Assembly (NCBI GenBank): GCA_002390845.1
Contig: DGQT01000052.1
Span: forward strand, 16,705-80,704
Reading direction: 5' to 3'
From: Chitinophagaceae bacterium UBA4407
GTDB taxonomy: Bacteria > Bacteroidota > Bacteroidia > Chitinophagales > Chitinophagaceae
Length of the DNA stretch: 64,000 bases
The notes under the pieces were generated by a model. The model saw only the letters and a program-made list of their open reading frames with translations, was not told where the DNA came from and did not search any database. The translations under genes were made by a program, and so were the position numbers. Position 1 is the first letter of the stretch; the number at the start of each line of letters is the position of its first letter. Shown here one piece after another: positions 8,695-18,099 of this stretch.

Positions 8695-11091
8695 TTATTC
8701 CGTTCTTAAACTCTTTACCGGATTTGCAACTGCTGCTTTAATTGCCTGGAAACTTATTGTGAGCAGCGCAATTAATACAGCCAAAGATCCCGACACTAAA
8801 AACACCCACCACTCTATATTGATGCGGTAAGCAAATTCCTGCAGCCATTTATTCATTGCAAACAATGCAACAGGCACAGCAATTATTACGGCTATACAAA
8901 CAAGTTTTATAAAATCTTTGCTCAGCATAATGGTAACTGAAGTTACACTGGCCCCCAATACTTTTCTTATACCAATTTCTTTAATGCGCTGCGCTGCGGT
9001 AAATGTTGCAAGGCCAAATAAACCAAGGCATGCAATAATAACGGCCAGTATGGTAAAGATCATGGAAACCTGCTCCTGCTTTTGTTCTGCAGCGTATTGC
9101 TTTGAAAAATTTTCATCAAGAAAATGAAATTCTGCAGTGTTGGTTTTGTCGAATTTTGTATAGACCTGTTTAAGATAAGCAAGACCTTCTGCGGTTTTAT
9201 CCTTCGTGATTTTTACATATAAATTATCTTCGGCAGCTTCATTTTCAGGCATCATTATTACCAGTGGTTCTATCTTGTGCTGTAAAGAATAGGTATGAAA
9301 ATCTTTTACTACACCAATTACCGTTCTTGTTTGTTTAGGGCTGAATTTGTTTCTTTGAAATTCCATTCTCTTTCCAATTGCATCGCTCCAGCCAAGGGTT
9401 TTCATCAAGGTTTCGTTAATGAGTATAGCACCGGTTTTATCTGTGGCCATTGATGGGGAGAAATTTCTGCCTGCAATTAATTTTACATCTGTAGTTTTTA
9501 GAAAATCCTCATCCACCATTAATTCCTGCGCCATTTGTTCTGTAGATGAAATAACCCCGTTTTGTTCAAAAGAATAAGAATGCCCGCCAAGATCATTATT
9601 ACCGATGGGGTTGCCTGCTGCCGCTACAGATTCAATAAAAGGGCTTTTAAGTAACGTTGTTTTAAGGGCCGGTATTTGCGTGCGCACATTCATATCATCA
9701 ATATGAAAACTGAGTGTTTGTTCTTTATTAAAGCCGAGGTCTTTGTGCAGGGCATATTGCATTTGCTGATAAATAATAAACGAACCTGTTATCATTACCA
9801 CAGTTATTACAAACTGGAAAACCACCAATGATTTACGAAATAAGATGCTTGCATTCATGTTTCCCAACTGCCCTTTTAATGCAGGTATGGTTTTAAAGCG
9901 TGAAAGGAACCATGCAGGGTAGCTGCCGTTTATAAAACCTGTAACCACTACAAATAAAGCCAGTGCAATCAACGTTTCGGTGGCACCAAAACGCCAGATG
10001 GTTAGCTGCTTACCGGCAAGGTTATTGAATAAAGGCAGTGCGGCAGTTACTACAAAAAAAGCAATGAAAGCCGCTATAAAAGTTGTAAGCAATGATTCTG
10101 TAATAAACATAGCCGCAAGCCTAAGGTTGCCCGAACCAATTACTTTACGAATGCCCACTTCTTTTACGCGTACAGAAGAACGTGCTGTTGAAAGGTTCAT
10201 ATAATTGATCAGGGCAATCAATAAAATTAAAACTGCGATTGCGATAAACATATATACACGACTAATGCTTCCGTTACTGCCTAACTCGTAATCGAGGTTT
10301 GAATACAGGTGAATGGATGTTACCGGCTGCAGCTCCATTCTGTACTGTGTAACCTTCATTTCTTTCTGAATGTTTGCAGCCGTAAACTGTGGCAGCTTCT
10401 TTTCTAGCAGCGCTACATTTGCTGTTTTGGTAAGCTTTATATAAGTGTATAAATAAAAATTCTGCCACTCATTTGTATTAAAGTTTGATGAAACAGAACG
10501 TACTCCGCTAAAATGCAGGTGCGTGTTTTCAGAAAGGTCTTTTATAACACCTGTTATAAGATTGCCATCATCGCTTCCAAAATAAATGGTTTGGTTCAAC
10601 GCTTTCGATGCATCGCCAAATACTTTCCTGGCGAGGCTTTCAGTAATTACAATGGACTGTGGTTTTGCTAATGCACCAGCGGCATTGCCATAAAGAAAAC
10701 CGTAGCCGAATACATTGAAAAAACTTTCATCAGCAAAAATAATATCGTTTGCTTTTAATGTTTTTCCTGCGTAGGTAATAACGCCGCCACCTTCCATATC
10801 AATACGGGTAGCGGTTTCAATTTCAGGAAATTCAGCTTTCATCGCAGGCGCAAATGGTGGCGAAGTTAAAGGTAGGTCAAGTTTACCGCCATCCCAGGTG
10901 GCATGTTGTGCAACACGGTAAATACGGTCTGAACCGGGCAGGTTGCGGTCGTAGCTAAACTCATCGGCAACATATAAAGCAATCATCCAAAAAGCAGCAA
11001 GGCCAATTGCAATACTTGCGATGTTGATAGCAGTATAAGTTTTATTTCGAAGCAGATTTCTCCAGGCGGTTTTAATGTAATTCCTCAGCAT
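8695..11091 (-). CDS. ABC transporter permease D (fused MacB/FtsX type)
   Basis: 798 residues and the usual two-fold FtsX layout: N-terminal helix near 20-42, periplasmic domain, membrane block with LINYMNLSTARSSVRVKEVG, second periplasmic domain, and second block with CLGLFGLATFTAAQRIKEIG, ending NPVKSLRTE. Upstream (11303-11399) lies the same promoter plus enhancer arrangement as for permease C. However, the left arm of palindromic element 4 sits between that promoter and the start codon, so a transcript would carry about 190 bases of leader including the arm. It is likely a target of the two-component system at 18477-21240. Substrate unknown. Confidence 0.9.
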   Translation of the reverse strand: MLRNYIKTAWRNLLRNKTYTAINIASIAIGLAAFWMIALYVADEFSYDRNLPGSDRIYRVAQHATWDGGKLDLPLTSPPFAPAMKAEFPEIETATRIDMEGGGVITYAGKTLKANDIIFADESFFNVFGYGFLYGNAAGALAKPQSIVITESLARKVFGDASKALNQTIYFGSDDGNLITGVIKDLSENTHLHFSGVRSVSSNFNTNEWQNFYLYTYIKLTKTANVALLEKKLPQFTAANIQKEMKVTQYRMELQPVTSIHLYSNLDYELGSNGSISRVYMFIAIAVLILLIALINYMNLSTARSSVRVKEVGIRKVIGSGNLRLAAMFITESLLTTFIAAFIAFFVVTAALPLFNNLAGKQLTIWRFGATETLIALALFVVVTGFINGSYPAWFLSRFKTIPALKGQLGNMNASILFRKSLVVFQFVITVVMITGSFIIYQQMQYALHKDLGFNKEQTLSFHIDDMNVRTQIPALKTTLLKSPFIESVAAAGNPIGNNDLGGHSYSFEQNGVISSTEQMAQELMVDEDFLKTTDVKLIAGRNFSPSMATDKTGAILINETLMKTLGWSDAIGKRMEFQRNKFSPKQTRTVIGVVKDFHTYSLQHKIEPLVIMMPENEAAEDNLYVKITKDKTAEGLAYLKQVYTKFDKTNTAEFHFLDENFSKQYAAEQKQEQVSMIFTILAVIIACLGLFGLATFTAAQRIKEIGIRKVLGASVTSVTIMLSKDFIKLVCIAVIIAVPVALFAMNKWLQEFAYRINIEWWVFLVSGSLAVLIALLTISFQAIKAAVANPVKSLRTE

Positions 11092-11292
11092 ATGTGTACA
11101 TTATAATTGAATAAATTTATTGCTTTTTTAAGCAATTCTTTTTAGCCAGGCTTTATTACTGCTATGAAGCTTCTGTTGCGTCGCACACTTGTACATATTG
11201 AATGTATCTGGGCACAATGCAAGTGGCTTTACAATTGTAAATCGCCTTATTGCAGCAGTCAAGAGTTGTATAAAAAGAACTTGTAGAAATAA

Positions 11293-11308
11293 TGTAAATA
11301 ATGTGCCA
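11293..11308 (-). promoter_or_regulatory. Candidate activator-dependent promoter for permease D (TGGCAC element)
   Basis: The minus strand reads TGGCAC-ATTAT-TTACA from 11308 downwards. This matches the sigma-54 consensus TGGCAC-N5-TTGCA except for one base in the -12 GC. It is the best sigma-54 match of the three promoters in this locus and lies exactly 51 bp from the enhancer pair at 11359. Confidence 0.55.
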
Positions 11309-11358
11309 CATACAGATCCGCTGGTTTTCAATTGTTTAAAAAATGCGGTTCTTAAACC

Positions 11359-11399
11359 GTGTACGATTCCGATACAATAATTGTTCCTTTTCGATGCAG
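11359..11399. promoter_or_regulatory. Tandem enhancer-like sites upstream of permease D
   Basis: Site 1 (11359-11377) begins GTGTACGATTCCGATACA. Site 2 starts exactly 22 bp later (11381-11399) and matches about 13 of the 17 specified positions (TTGTTCCTTTTCGATGCA). Sequence, period and distance to TGGCAC equal those at 8396 and 18166, while the DNA between site and promoter is unrelated. Simple duplication is therefore not the explanation. Confidence 0.65.
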
Positions 11400-11616
11400 G
11401 CAACGCTGCAACAACGCTGCACTGGTTGCTGAATAGCATTGTTGCAGGTGCAGTGTGCGATCCCGAAATAAATTCGGGACTGGCTGCCACGCCTCGCTTA
11501 AATGTCGCCATGAAAACGGAACTGTGAACCGAGCGTGGCAAGAGAAGATCAATCTGTGTTCAGAATGCCCGGCTCAAAAAAAAGTGTTTTATAAAGTGCG
11601 CTGGCGGGTATTTAAA

Positions 11617-11652
11617 ACAACAAAGCCATTGATTACTCAAAGGCTTTGTTGT
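11617..11652. terminator. Hairpin terminator after the beta-repeat protein gene
   Basis: Arms ACAACAAAGCC and GGCTTTGTTGT enclose a 14-base loop, 21 bp beyond the stop codon at 11674, with AT-rich flanks. It would terminate leftward transcription. Confidence 0.65.
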
Positions 11653-11673
11653 ACAATTTTTATTACGATGTAA

Positions 11674-12711
11674 TCAGTTAAAACTAAGTCTCACTGTACC
11701 ACTGCTGGCCCTTACTTTTATAGGTGTGCCGCCACCGTTTAATTTACCTGTAATATTATCTTCTTCAGTGTTACCGCTGAAATTATTGAGTGAACTAACT
11801 TTTACTTTATTGCCGCTTAAATCAAGATCAAGGCCCTGGCCTTTTGGTAACTGCAAATCAATATTGCCACCGGAATTGTGCAGTTTTACATATTTGCCAA
11901 GTGTAGTTAGCGCAACATCCATACTGCCGCCGCTGGTACTCGCGTCTACCGATCCGGAAATATTACTGAGTTTTACACTACCGCCACTGGTACTTGCAGA
12001 AAGTTCGCCTGTAATATTGCTGCCTTCAATTCTGCCACCGCTGGTACTGGCATCAATAGTGCCTTCCAGATCTGTAAGATTAAGCGAACCGCCTGACGTT
12101 GAAAGTTGAAGGTTGCCTTTACATTTTGAAGCTTCTATACTGCCGCCGCTGGTTGAAAGATCAACATCATCTGTGGTGTTTGAAACATGGATGCTGCCAC
12201 CACTGGTTCTGCCGTTTATTTTGCCGCTAACGTTATCTATATGCAAACTGCCGCCACTGGTTCTAAAATTTTGATTGCCTTTTAAACCAGTTAGCTTTAT
12301 GCTGCCGCCACTGGTGCTTAGGTCTGTAGATACATTACCCGGAATGTAAATTTTAAAAGAAATACTCAGCGATTTTTTCCAGTTCATATTATTTTGTTTC
12401 TGCTTTGCAATTGCAACAAGTTTATTGTTGCTTACAGAAACTTCAAGGGTATAATATTCTTCGAGACGGCTTTTGATTTCATCTTTCGACAACATGCCAA
12501 GGCCATTGTTACCTGATACATATACTTCAATTTTTGACTCGCCTGTTCCACCTGTAACAGTAATACTGCCGCCACTGGTTTTTACTTCTGCCTGCTGAAT
12601 ATTTTCGCTGCTTAAAGATTTTGTAATGTAAGGTTCTTTATTATCGCCAGACTGTGCATTTGTTACTGCAGTTACGCTGAGCAGCGATAGAAATAAAATG
12701 TACTTTTTCAT
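11674..12711 (-). CDS. Secreted DUF4097-like beta-repeat protein
   Basis: 345 residues from ATG at 12711, giving a clear signal peptide (MKKYILFLSLLSVTAVTNAQ). A longer frame to 12825 is open, but its extra 38 codons lie mostly inside palindromic element 5 and are unlikely to be translated. The mature part carries about ten evenly spaced (S/T)SGG(S/N)(I/L/V/M) turns, roughly every 15-20 residues, as expected for a stacked beta-strand repeat of the putative adhesin class (DUF4097). The role is not known; it is predicted periplasmic or surface-exposed. It sits between permeases D and E, in the same direction, with only 35 bp between its start and the repeat, so it has little room for its own promoter. 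Confidence 0.82.
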   Translation of the reverse strand: MKKYILFLSLLSVTAVTNAQSGDNKEPYITKSLSSENIQQAEVKTSGGSITVTGGTGESKIEVYVSGNNGLGMLSKDEIKSRLEEYYTLEVSVSNNKLVAIAKQKQNNMNWKKSLSISFKIYIPGNVSTDLSTSGGSIKLTGLKGNQNFRTSGGSLHIDNVSGKINGRTSGGSIHVSNTTDDVDLSTSGGSIEASKCKGNLQLSTSGGSLNLTDLEGTIDASTSGGRIEGSNITGELSASTSGGSVKLSNISGSVDASTSGGSMDVALTTLGKYVKLHNSGGNIDLQLPKGQGLDLDLSGNKVKVSSLNNFSGNTEEDNITGKLNGGGTPIKVRASSGTVRLSFN

Positions 12712-12746
12712 GTTTGTGCTTTTAAAATTTTGTTTGTTTGAAATCA

Positions 12747-13003
12747 TTTTTTTGGTTCGTGCATTGTATCGCTTATCATCGTTCCTTGTGTCACTCACTT
12801 GTACATCCGGAACTTTATTGGGCAATAAGCGATTGATTGAAAGTGTAACGGGTACTTTGTAAAAATGTTACAGGTGTCTTTAAAAAAATTATTATAATCT
12901 CCGAACGCTGTTTCTGTATTTGATAAGCTGAATAATAATCAGAACGTACAAGTGAGTGACACAACGATGCTGAATGATTATTCTATGCCGGCTTCATAAA
13001 AAA
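12747..13003. repeat. Palindromic intergenic element 5
   Basis: Complete copy with matching GTGTCACTC-type arms: left TTGTGTCACTCACTTGTAC, right GTACAAGTGAGTGACACAA. The outer ends are degenerate (TTTTTTTGGTTCG, CCGGCTTCATAAAAAA). It fills the space between permease E and the DUF4097-like gene. Confidence 0.88.
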
Positions 13004-13038
13004 TGATGATTTGCTGATTCAATACATTATCAAATCAA

Positions 13039-15402
13039 CTATTCTGTTCTTAAACTTTTTACCGGGTTTGCAACCGCTGCCTTTATAGCCTGGAAGCTAA
13101 CAGTAATAATGGCAATGAGCAATGATAGCAGGCCTGCAATTGCAAACACCCACCATTCTATAGTTATACGGTATTTATAGTCTATCAGCCATGCATTCAT
13201 AAGCCACCATGCAATAGGAGCTGCAATTGCAAATGATACAATTACCAGCTTAAGAAAATCTTTTGAAAGCAATGTGGCCAGGCCTGCTACAGACGCACCC
13301 AATACTTTGCGTACACCTATTTCTTTAATACGGTTCTCGGCCATATAAGTGGCAAGGCCAAACAAGCCAAGGCAGGAAATAAAAATGGTTAGCCCTGCAA
13401 ACAATGTGGCCAAGGTGCCCTGGCGCTGTTCATTGTCAAATTTTTGGGCATATTCATCATCAACAAATTTATATTCGAAAGGGTACTCTGTATTGTACTT
13501 TTTAAATATTGCTTCGGCTTTATTTAAATTTTGTGCTGTTGAATTTTTACTGTTGAATTTTACAAGCATGGTTTGAAACCAGGCTTTGGCACCTGCTATC
13601 AGCATAGGCTTTGTTGGCTCGTATGGCGAAGTAAGAATGAAATCTTTTATAACACCAACGATATGCCATTCGGTGCCATTGTCTTTTACAATTTTTCCAA
13701 TGGGATCTTTAAACTTCATTACTTTCAATGCAGACTCATTAATGATCATACCCGTTGAATCTGTTGGGAATTTTTTAAGATCAAAATCGCGGCCTTGTAC
13801 AAAAGTTAACCCTGCTGTGGCACCCAACCCTTCGTCTTCATTGTAGCGAAAAAAGTCTGTTTTGTCGTTAGGATCTTTGCCCTCCCATTCCTGGCCCCAC
13901 CCATCACTCCAGCTTTGGGTAAGGGGTGCACTGGTTTTTGTAACCGAAGTAGCAACACCCGAAGACAATAATTCGTTTTTTATAAGCGGATAATTTTTTT
14001 CAATATCGCCTGTGAAAAGGTGATAAATAAGATTGTTTTTATTATAACCGGTTTCCCTGTTCTGGGCATAATCAATTTGTTGTTTTACAATAATGGTGCA
14101 GATGATAAGAATAATTGCAAACGTAAATTGTAGTACTACCAATACCTTGCGTGGCGTAACCAGTGCATTCGCTTTTTTAAATGTTCCTTTCAATACTTTA
14201 ACCGGCTTAAAAGAAGAAAGGAAAAATGCGGGATAACTTCCTGCAAGTACACCGGTAAATATCACAAAACCTATACCTGAAAGCCAAAAATAAATGCTGC
14301 CAAAGTCAATAGATAATTGTTTATCCGTAAGACTATTAAAAGGTGGTAAACTTAATTGAACAAGTATTACTGCCAGGATTCCGGCTAAAAATGAGATTAA
14401 GATAGACTCGCCGATAAACTGTCCGATCAATGAGCCTTTTTTTGCACCAACTACTTTGCGTATGCCAACTTCTTTTGCTCTTTTTTCGCTGCGTGCAGTG
14501 CTTAGGTTCATAAAGTTTATACAGGCGATTAGCAAAATAAACGCTGCAATAATGCCGAATAATTTTACAAACACAATTCTGCCGCCACCATCTTCTTTGC
14601 CATTACTAAAGCTTGAATACAAACGCCATTTACTCATTGGATAGATAAACATTTCCCATTTAGGTTCATCTTTTTCGTATTTGGGTTTCAGCACTTTCAT
14701 TTTTGCATTTACAGATGCTTCTGATGCATTGGGTTTAAGCAATACATAAGTGCGTGTGCTGTTGTTTCCCCAGTACTCATCATCATCACCAAGAAAACGT
14801 TTATAAGACCATGGCAAAAGGTATTCAAAATTGAACCTCGTATTTAGCGGCAGATCTTTTAATATGCCCGTAACAGTAAAATTTTCTTTATTATCAATTT
14901 TAATAATTTTACCCATCGGGTCTTCGCTGCCGTATAGCTTTTTAGCCAGCGTTTCAGTGAGCACAACAGAGTGCATATCTTTTAAAACCGTTGTTGCATT
15001 GCCTTTTAGTAAAGGAAAAGAAAATACCTGCAAAAAGTTAGAATCAACAGTACTGCCATTCACAGTTAATCTCTTTTCACCAATACTGAAAAGGTGACTA
15101 TTTGCCCAGTCTACCCTTACCGCCTGTTCTACTTCGGGCATATCGCGTTCCAGTGTACGGGCCAGTACTTTTGGTGTGGTATTCCAGCATTGTAGTTCGC
15201 CGCTGAATTCTGCACGGTTCCAGGCTTCATAAATGCAGTCTTTTTTTTCGTGAAACTGGTCGTAACTAACTTCGCTTTGTATCCACAAAAGAATAAGAAT
15301 GGCGCTGGCCATGCCAACAGCCAAGCCTGCAATATTGATGATAGAAAAGCCTTTATTCCGTAACAGGTTGCGAAAGGCAATTTTTAAATAATTCTTTATC
15401 AT
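13039..15402 (-). CDS. ABC transporter permease E (fused MacB/FtsX type)
   Basis: 787 residues, the shortest of the five paralogues but with all parts present: N-terminal helix, periplasmic domain, FtsX block (CINFMNLSTARSEKRAKEVG), second periplasmic domain, second FtsX block (CLGLFGLATYMAENRIKEIG) and the terminal NPVKSLRTE. It is the permease closest to the ATPase and membrane-fusion genes and so the most likely original partner. Palindromic element 6 and a small membrane ORF separate it from the ATPase. No enhancer pair or TGGCA element was seen directly upstream. Confidence 0.9.
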   Translation of the reverse strand: MIKNYLKIAFRNLLRNKGFSIINIAGLAVGMASAILILLWIQSEVSYDQFHEKKDCIYEAWNRAEFSGELQCWNTTPKVLARTLERDMPEVEQAVRVDWANSHLFSIGEKRLTVNGSTVDSNFLQVFSFPLLKGNATTVLKDMHSVVLTETLAKKLYGSEDPMGKIIKIDNKENFTVTGILKDLPLNTRFNFEYLLPWSYKRFLGDDDEYWGNNSTRTYVLLKPNASEASVNAKMKVLKPKYEKDEPKWEMFIYPMSKWRLYSSFSNGKEDGGGRIVFVKLFGIIAAFILLIACINFMNLSTARSEKRAKEVGIRKVVGAKKGSLIGQFIGESILISFLAGILAVILVQLSLPPFNSLTDKQLSIDFGSIYFWLSGIGFVIFTGVLAGSYPAFFLSSFKPVKVLKGTFKKANALVTPRKVLVVLQFTFAIILIICTIIVKQQIDYAQNRETGYNKNNLIYHLFTGDIEKNYPLIKNELLSSGVATSVTKTSAPLTQSWSDGWGQEWEGKDPNDKTDFFRYNEDEGLGATAGLTFVQGRDFDLKKFPTDSTGMIINESALKVMKFKDPIGKIVKDNGTEWHIVGVIKDFILTSPYEPTKPMLIAGAKAWFQTMLVKFNSKNSTAQNLNKAEAIFKKYNTEYPFEYKFVDDEYAQKFDNEQRQGTLATLFAGLTIFISCLGLFGLATYMAENRIKEIGVRKVLGASVAGLATLLSKDFLKLVIVSFAIAAPIAWWLMNAWLIDYKYRITIEWWVFAIAGLLSLLIAIITVSFQAIKAAVANPVKSLRTE

Positions 15403-15434
15403 GAATATTATATTTTATGAACCCTGCAATTGGA

Positions 15435-15573
15435 TTCTTTGGTCATCTTTTCTTGCGTCGCACACTGGTACGTTCTGAACAATTTTGAACTGATGGCTTA
15501 CAGTTATCCTGCAGTACAAGTGTGCGACGCAACGGAAGCTTCATTCCTGTACCTGGGCCCGGTCAATAATTTT
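15435..15573. repeat. Palindromic intergenic element 6
   Basis: Compact complete copy. The left core is TTGCGTCGCACACTGGTAC, the right core GTACAAGTGTGCGACGCAA, the loop about 45 bases, and the right end GGGCCCGGTCAATAATTTTT. Confidence 0.9.
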
Positions 15574-15597
15574 TCCTGGGCTGTTATTAAAATTATT

Positions 15598-15813
15598 TTA
15601 TAACAGTTGCATAATTCTGAAAGCAACAAACTGGGTGGGTGCTGTTTCTTCTAAACGGTTCTCAGTGCAACTGGTCCTGTCGCGCTGTTTCAGTGAAACA
15701 GCGGCATCATTAGAACGATGCCGGCTTATGCCAAAATAAGCTGTTGCAAATACGGCCATTGTTAAGGTAAAAACAATAACGAGTTTTATATTTTTGGCTA
15801 CGGTCTTTTTCAT
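15598..15813 (-). CDS. Small predicted membrane-anchored protein (71 aa), function unknown
   Basis: The frame begins at ATG 15813, 34 bp after the ATPase stop codon and on the same strand. It encodes a lysine-rich start followed by one convincing membrane helix (residues about 10-29, LVIVFTLTMAVFATAYFGI) and a short polar tail with one cysteine. I recognise no family. Position inside the transporter operon and a sensible one-helix topology favour a real gene; the lack of a recognisable family and the short tail argue for caution. If real, it may be an accessory subunit of the exporter. Confidence 0.4.
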   Translation of the reverse strand: MKKTVAKNIKLVIVFTLTMAVFATAYFGISRHRSNDAAVSLKQRDRTSCTENRLEETAPTQFVAFRIMQLL

Positions 15814-15847
15814 AATTATAGGGTTATTTGTGTAACCGTGGTTTAAA

Positions 15848-16525
15848 TTAGATCAATATATTTTCCGTGACTGACTGGCCATCCAGCATACGGATGATGC
15901 GGTGGCTGTAACGAGAATCGTGTTCGCTGTGTGTTACCATTACAATGGTTGTTCCCTGTTCGTTAAGCTCTGTTAGCAGCTCCATTACCTCGTTACCATT
16001 ATGGCTGTCGAGGTTACCGGTAGGCTCATCCGCCAGAATCAATTTTGGTTTGTTTACCACGGCCCTTGCTACGGCAACGCGTTGCTGCTGGCCACCTGAA
16101 AGCTGCTGTGGGTAATGGTTGCGGCGGTGCATGATCTGTACTTTATCCAACACTTCTTCTACACGCTTCTTACGTTCGGGGGCTTTCATGCCGGTATATA
16201 TTAAAGGCAGTTCTACATTTTCGAAAACGGTTAACTCATCAATCAGGTTAAAACTCTGAAACACGAAACCGATATTATGTTTGCGCAGGTCGGCACGTTT
16301 ACGTTCGTTGAATTTTGCTACTTCAATACCATTAAAAACAAAACTTCCTGCATCGGGATCGTCAAGTAAACCGAGTATGTTCAGCAAGGTAGATTTGCCA
16401 CAACCGGACGGCCCCATTACTGCAACAAATTCACCTTCTTTTACTTCAATGGAAAGCTTATTCAATGCAACAGTTTCTACTTCTTCTGTGCGGTATACTT
16501 TTTCGAGTTCAGTTATCTTGATCAT
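15848..16525 (-). CDS. ABC transporter ATP-binding protein (LolD/MacB-type)
   Basis: 225 residues, the normal size for a stand-alone LolD/MacB-type ATPase. Walker A GPSGCGKST lies at 38-46, signature LSGGQ at 142-146 and Walker B LILADEP at 162-168, followed by the switch histidine in MVTHSEHD. It is the only ATPase in the locus and would power the neighbouring FtsX-type permeases at the inner membrane. It starts 54 bp after the membrane-fusion protein stop, so the two are probably one transcript. With five permeases and one ATPase, sharing is implied. Confidence 0.93.
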   Translation of the reverse strand: MIKITELEKVYRTEEVETVALNKLSIEVKEGEFVAVMGPSGCGKSTLLNILGLLDDPDAGSFVFNGIEVAKFNERKRADLRKHNIGFVFQSFNLIDELTVFENVELPLIYTGMKAPERKKRVEEVLDKVQIMHRRNHYPQQLSGGQQQRVAVARAVVNKPKLILADEPTGNLDSHNGNEVMELLTELNEQGTTIVMVTHSEHDSRYSHRIIRMLDGQSVTENILI

Positions 16526-16579
16526 GTTCTGTTTAGATTTATTATTTAGAATATATGTTACGGTTGAGATGTTATTTTG

Positions 16580-17836
16580 TTACGGCTTTTTTAAAATTAA
16601 TTCCTGCATGGTTCCATAATTTTCATAGCTGCTGGTTACCACTTTGTCTCCCGGCTGAAGCCCCTGCAGTACTTCATAATAATCTACGTTCTGATTTCCT
16701 AGCTGTATATCCACTTTATAGGCTTTGCTGCCATCGGCACTTACTTTAAATATCCAGTTGCCTCCTGTTTGCTGATAGAACCCGCCCTTTGCCAAAAGTA
16801 CAGACTGCCTTTCATCGCTCAGTGCCAGCAGTATCTGCAGTGTTTGCCCGCGGCGTATTCCTTTTGGTACTTTACCAGCAAACTGCATATCAACCTGGAA
16901 ACGCCCATTGGTAACCTGCGTATAAACCTTTTTTATTTCAAGTTGGTAGCTGGTATCGGCAAATGTGAACGTGCCTTTTAATCCGGTATAAATACGGGAA
17001 AGGTAATGCTCATCAACATCTACGCGTACTTTAAAGCCGCTCAATACATCTATCTGCCCCAGGCGTTCTCCTTTATTTTTATTTTGCCCAACTTCTGCAT
17101 CAAGCGAGGTTAACTGGCCATCTACCGGTGCACGAACAATAAGGTCGCCCACTTTTTTACGCATTACGGCAAGTGCATTTTGTGAACCTTCGTAGGATTG
17201 TTTTGCCTGGTTTAATTGCTGATTGGTAGAAAGGGAATCCTGGCTCAGTATCTGTGCTGTTAATTTCTTTTTTGCCAGTTGATAGTTATAAGTATTTTCT
17301 GCCTGTTTAAATTCCTGGGAGCCTATTACTTTTTGCTCGTACAAATGTTTGTCAAGATTATAAATACGTTCCGCTTCTTTTAAAGAATTGTCCACGTCGG
17401 TCATCTGGTTCAGTTTGGTGGTGGTATTTTGCTGGGCTGCGTTGCGTGCAATCTGCATTTGCGTAAGCAGGTTATATACTGATGTTTCCTGGTTAACAAG
17501 GCTCAACTCAAGATCGGTATTGCTCAATCTTAAAATGGGTTGGCCTTTTGTCATTACAGCGCCATCTTCTACGTATTTTTCTTCAACCCGGCCACCTTCT
17601 ACAGCGTCAAGATAAATAGTTGTTTCGGGAAGCACTACTCCATTTACAGGAATGTTTTCCTGGAAAACGCCTTTCTTCACTTCGCTTACGGTAATCCGGT
17701 CAGTTTCTACTGCTAATTTGCTTGGGCCCGAAGTATAATAATAACTTGCCAGAATTAATCCAGCCAATGCTACAATTCCCGCAATAGTTAGAATTCTTTT
17801 TTTTGTCCACGTCTTTTTTTCAATTACTCTGTCCAC
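16580..17836 (-). CDS. HlyD-type membrane-fusion (periplasmic adaptor) protein
   Basis: 418 residues, apparently starting at GTG (17836); no upstream or nearby ATG fits better. There is one N-terminal membrane helix (about 15-35), a lipoyl-like half (YVEDGAVMTKGQPILRL), a long helical hairpin rich in Gln, Asn and Lys (about 110-210), the returning lipoyl half (RAPVDGQLTSLDAEVGQNK) and a beta-barrel region. Such adaptors link an inner-membrane ABC pump to an outer-membrane channel. No outer-membrane factor (TolC-like) gene is present in the window. Upstream DNA contains one of the three enhancer/promoter sets (18100-18206), making this the head of the operon. Confidence 0.9.
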   Translation of the reverse strand: MDRVIEKKTWTKKRILTIAGIVALAGLILASYYYTSGPSKLAVETDRITVSEVKKGVFQENIPVNGVVLPETTIYLDAVEGGRVEEKYVEDGAVMTKGQPILRLSNTDLELSLVNQETSVYNLLTQMQIARNAAQQNTTTKLNQMTDVDNSLKEAERIYNLDKHLYEQKVIGSQEFKQAENTYNYQLAKKKLTAQILSQDSLSTNQQLNQAKQSYEGSQNALAVMRKKVGDLIVRAPVDGQLTSLDAEVGQNKNKGERLGQIDVLSGFKVRVDVDEHYLSRIYTGLKGTFTFADTSYQLEIKKVYTQVTNGRFQVDMQFAGKVPKGIRRGQTLQILLALSDERQSVLLAKGGFYQQTGGNWIFKVSADGSKAYKVDIQLGNQNVDYYEVLQGLQPGDKVVTSSYENYGTMQELILKKP

Positions 17837-18099
17837 AGTTTGTATTTTATAATATTGATTTACAATTTTCTTTTTTATGCGCTTTATTTTTATACGAAGC
17901 GCTTTTAAAAAACCCAGTGTAGAAACACAGGTTTGTATTGCACATGAGAAACAATTTTATCGTTACTTACAACCTTTCCTTTTTTTACCCGGCAATTGAT
18001 TTTTTTCTCATCACCTTTTGCGTCGCACCCTTCAGGGTTCCTCTTTCAATTTAGCCGATACTGCACTTTACCAATCTTATTGCTGCCTGCGACATATAA

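Larger units (their letters stand above)
11138..11583. repeat. Palindromic intergenic element 4 (loop contains promoter and enhancer)
   Basis: The left arm at 11138-11197 contains TGAAGCTTCTGTTGCG and TCGCACACTTGTACAT. The right arm, of GCCACGCTC type, at 11450-11583 has CCCGAAATAAATTCGGGA, GAACCGAGCGTGGCAAG and the end GCCCGGCTCAAAAAA. Unlike short-loop copies, the 250 bp between the arms holds the permease D promoter and enhancer pair. No gene is seen here; open frames crossing it are by-products of the arms. Confidence 0.8.

Noticed and set aside
11128..11541. 137-codon minus-strand frame between permease D and the DUF4097-like gene
   Set aside because: It is built from the arms and loop of element 4; the same translated phrases (for example SSFMATFKR) recur wherever GCCACGCTC-type arms occur.
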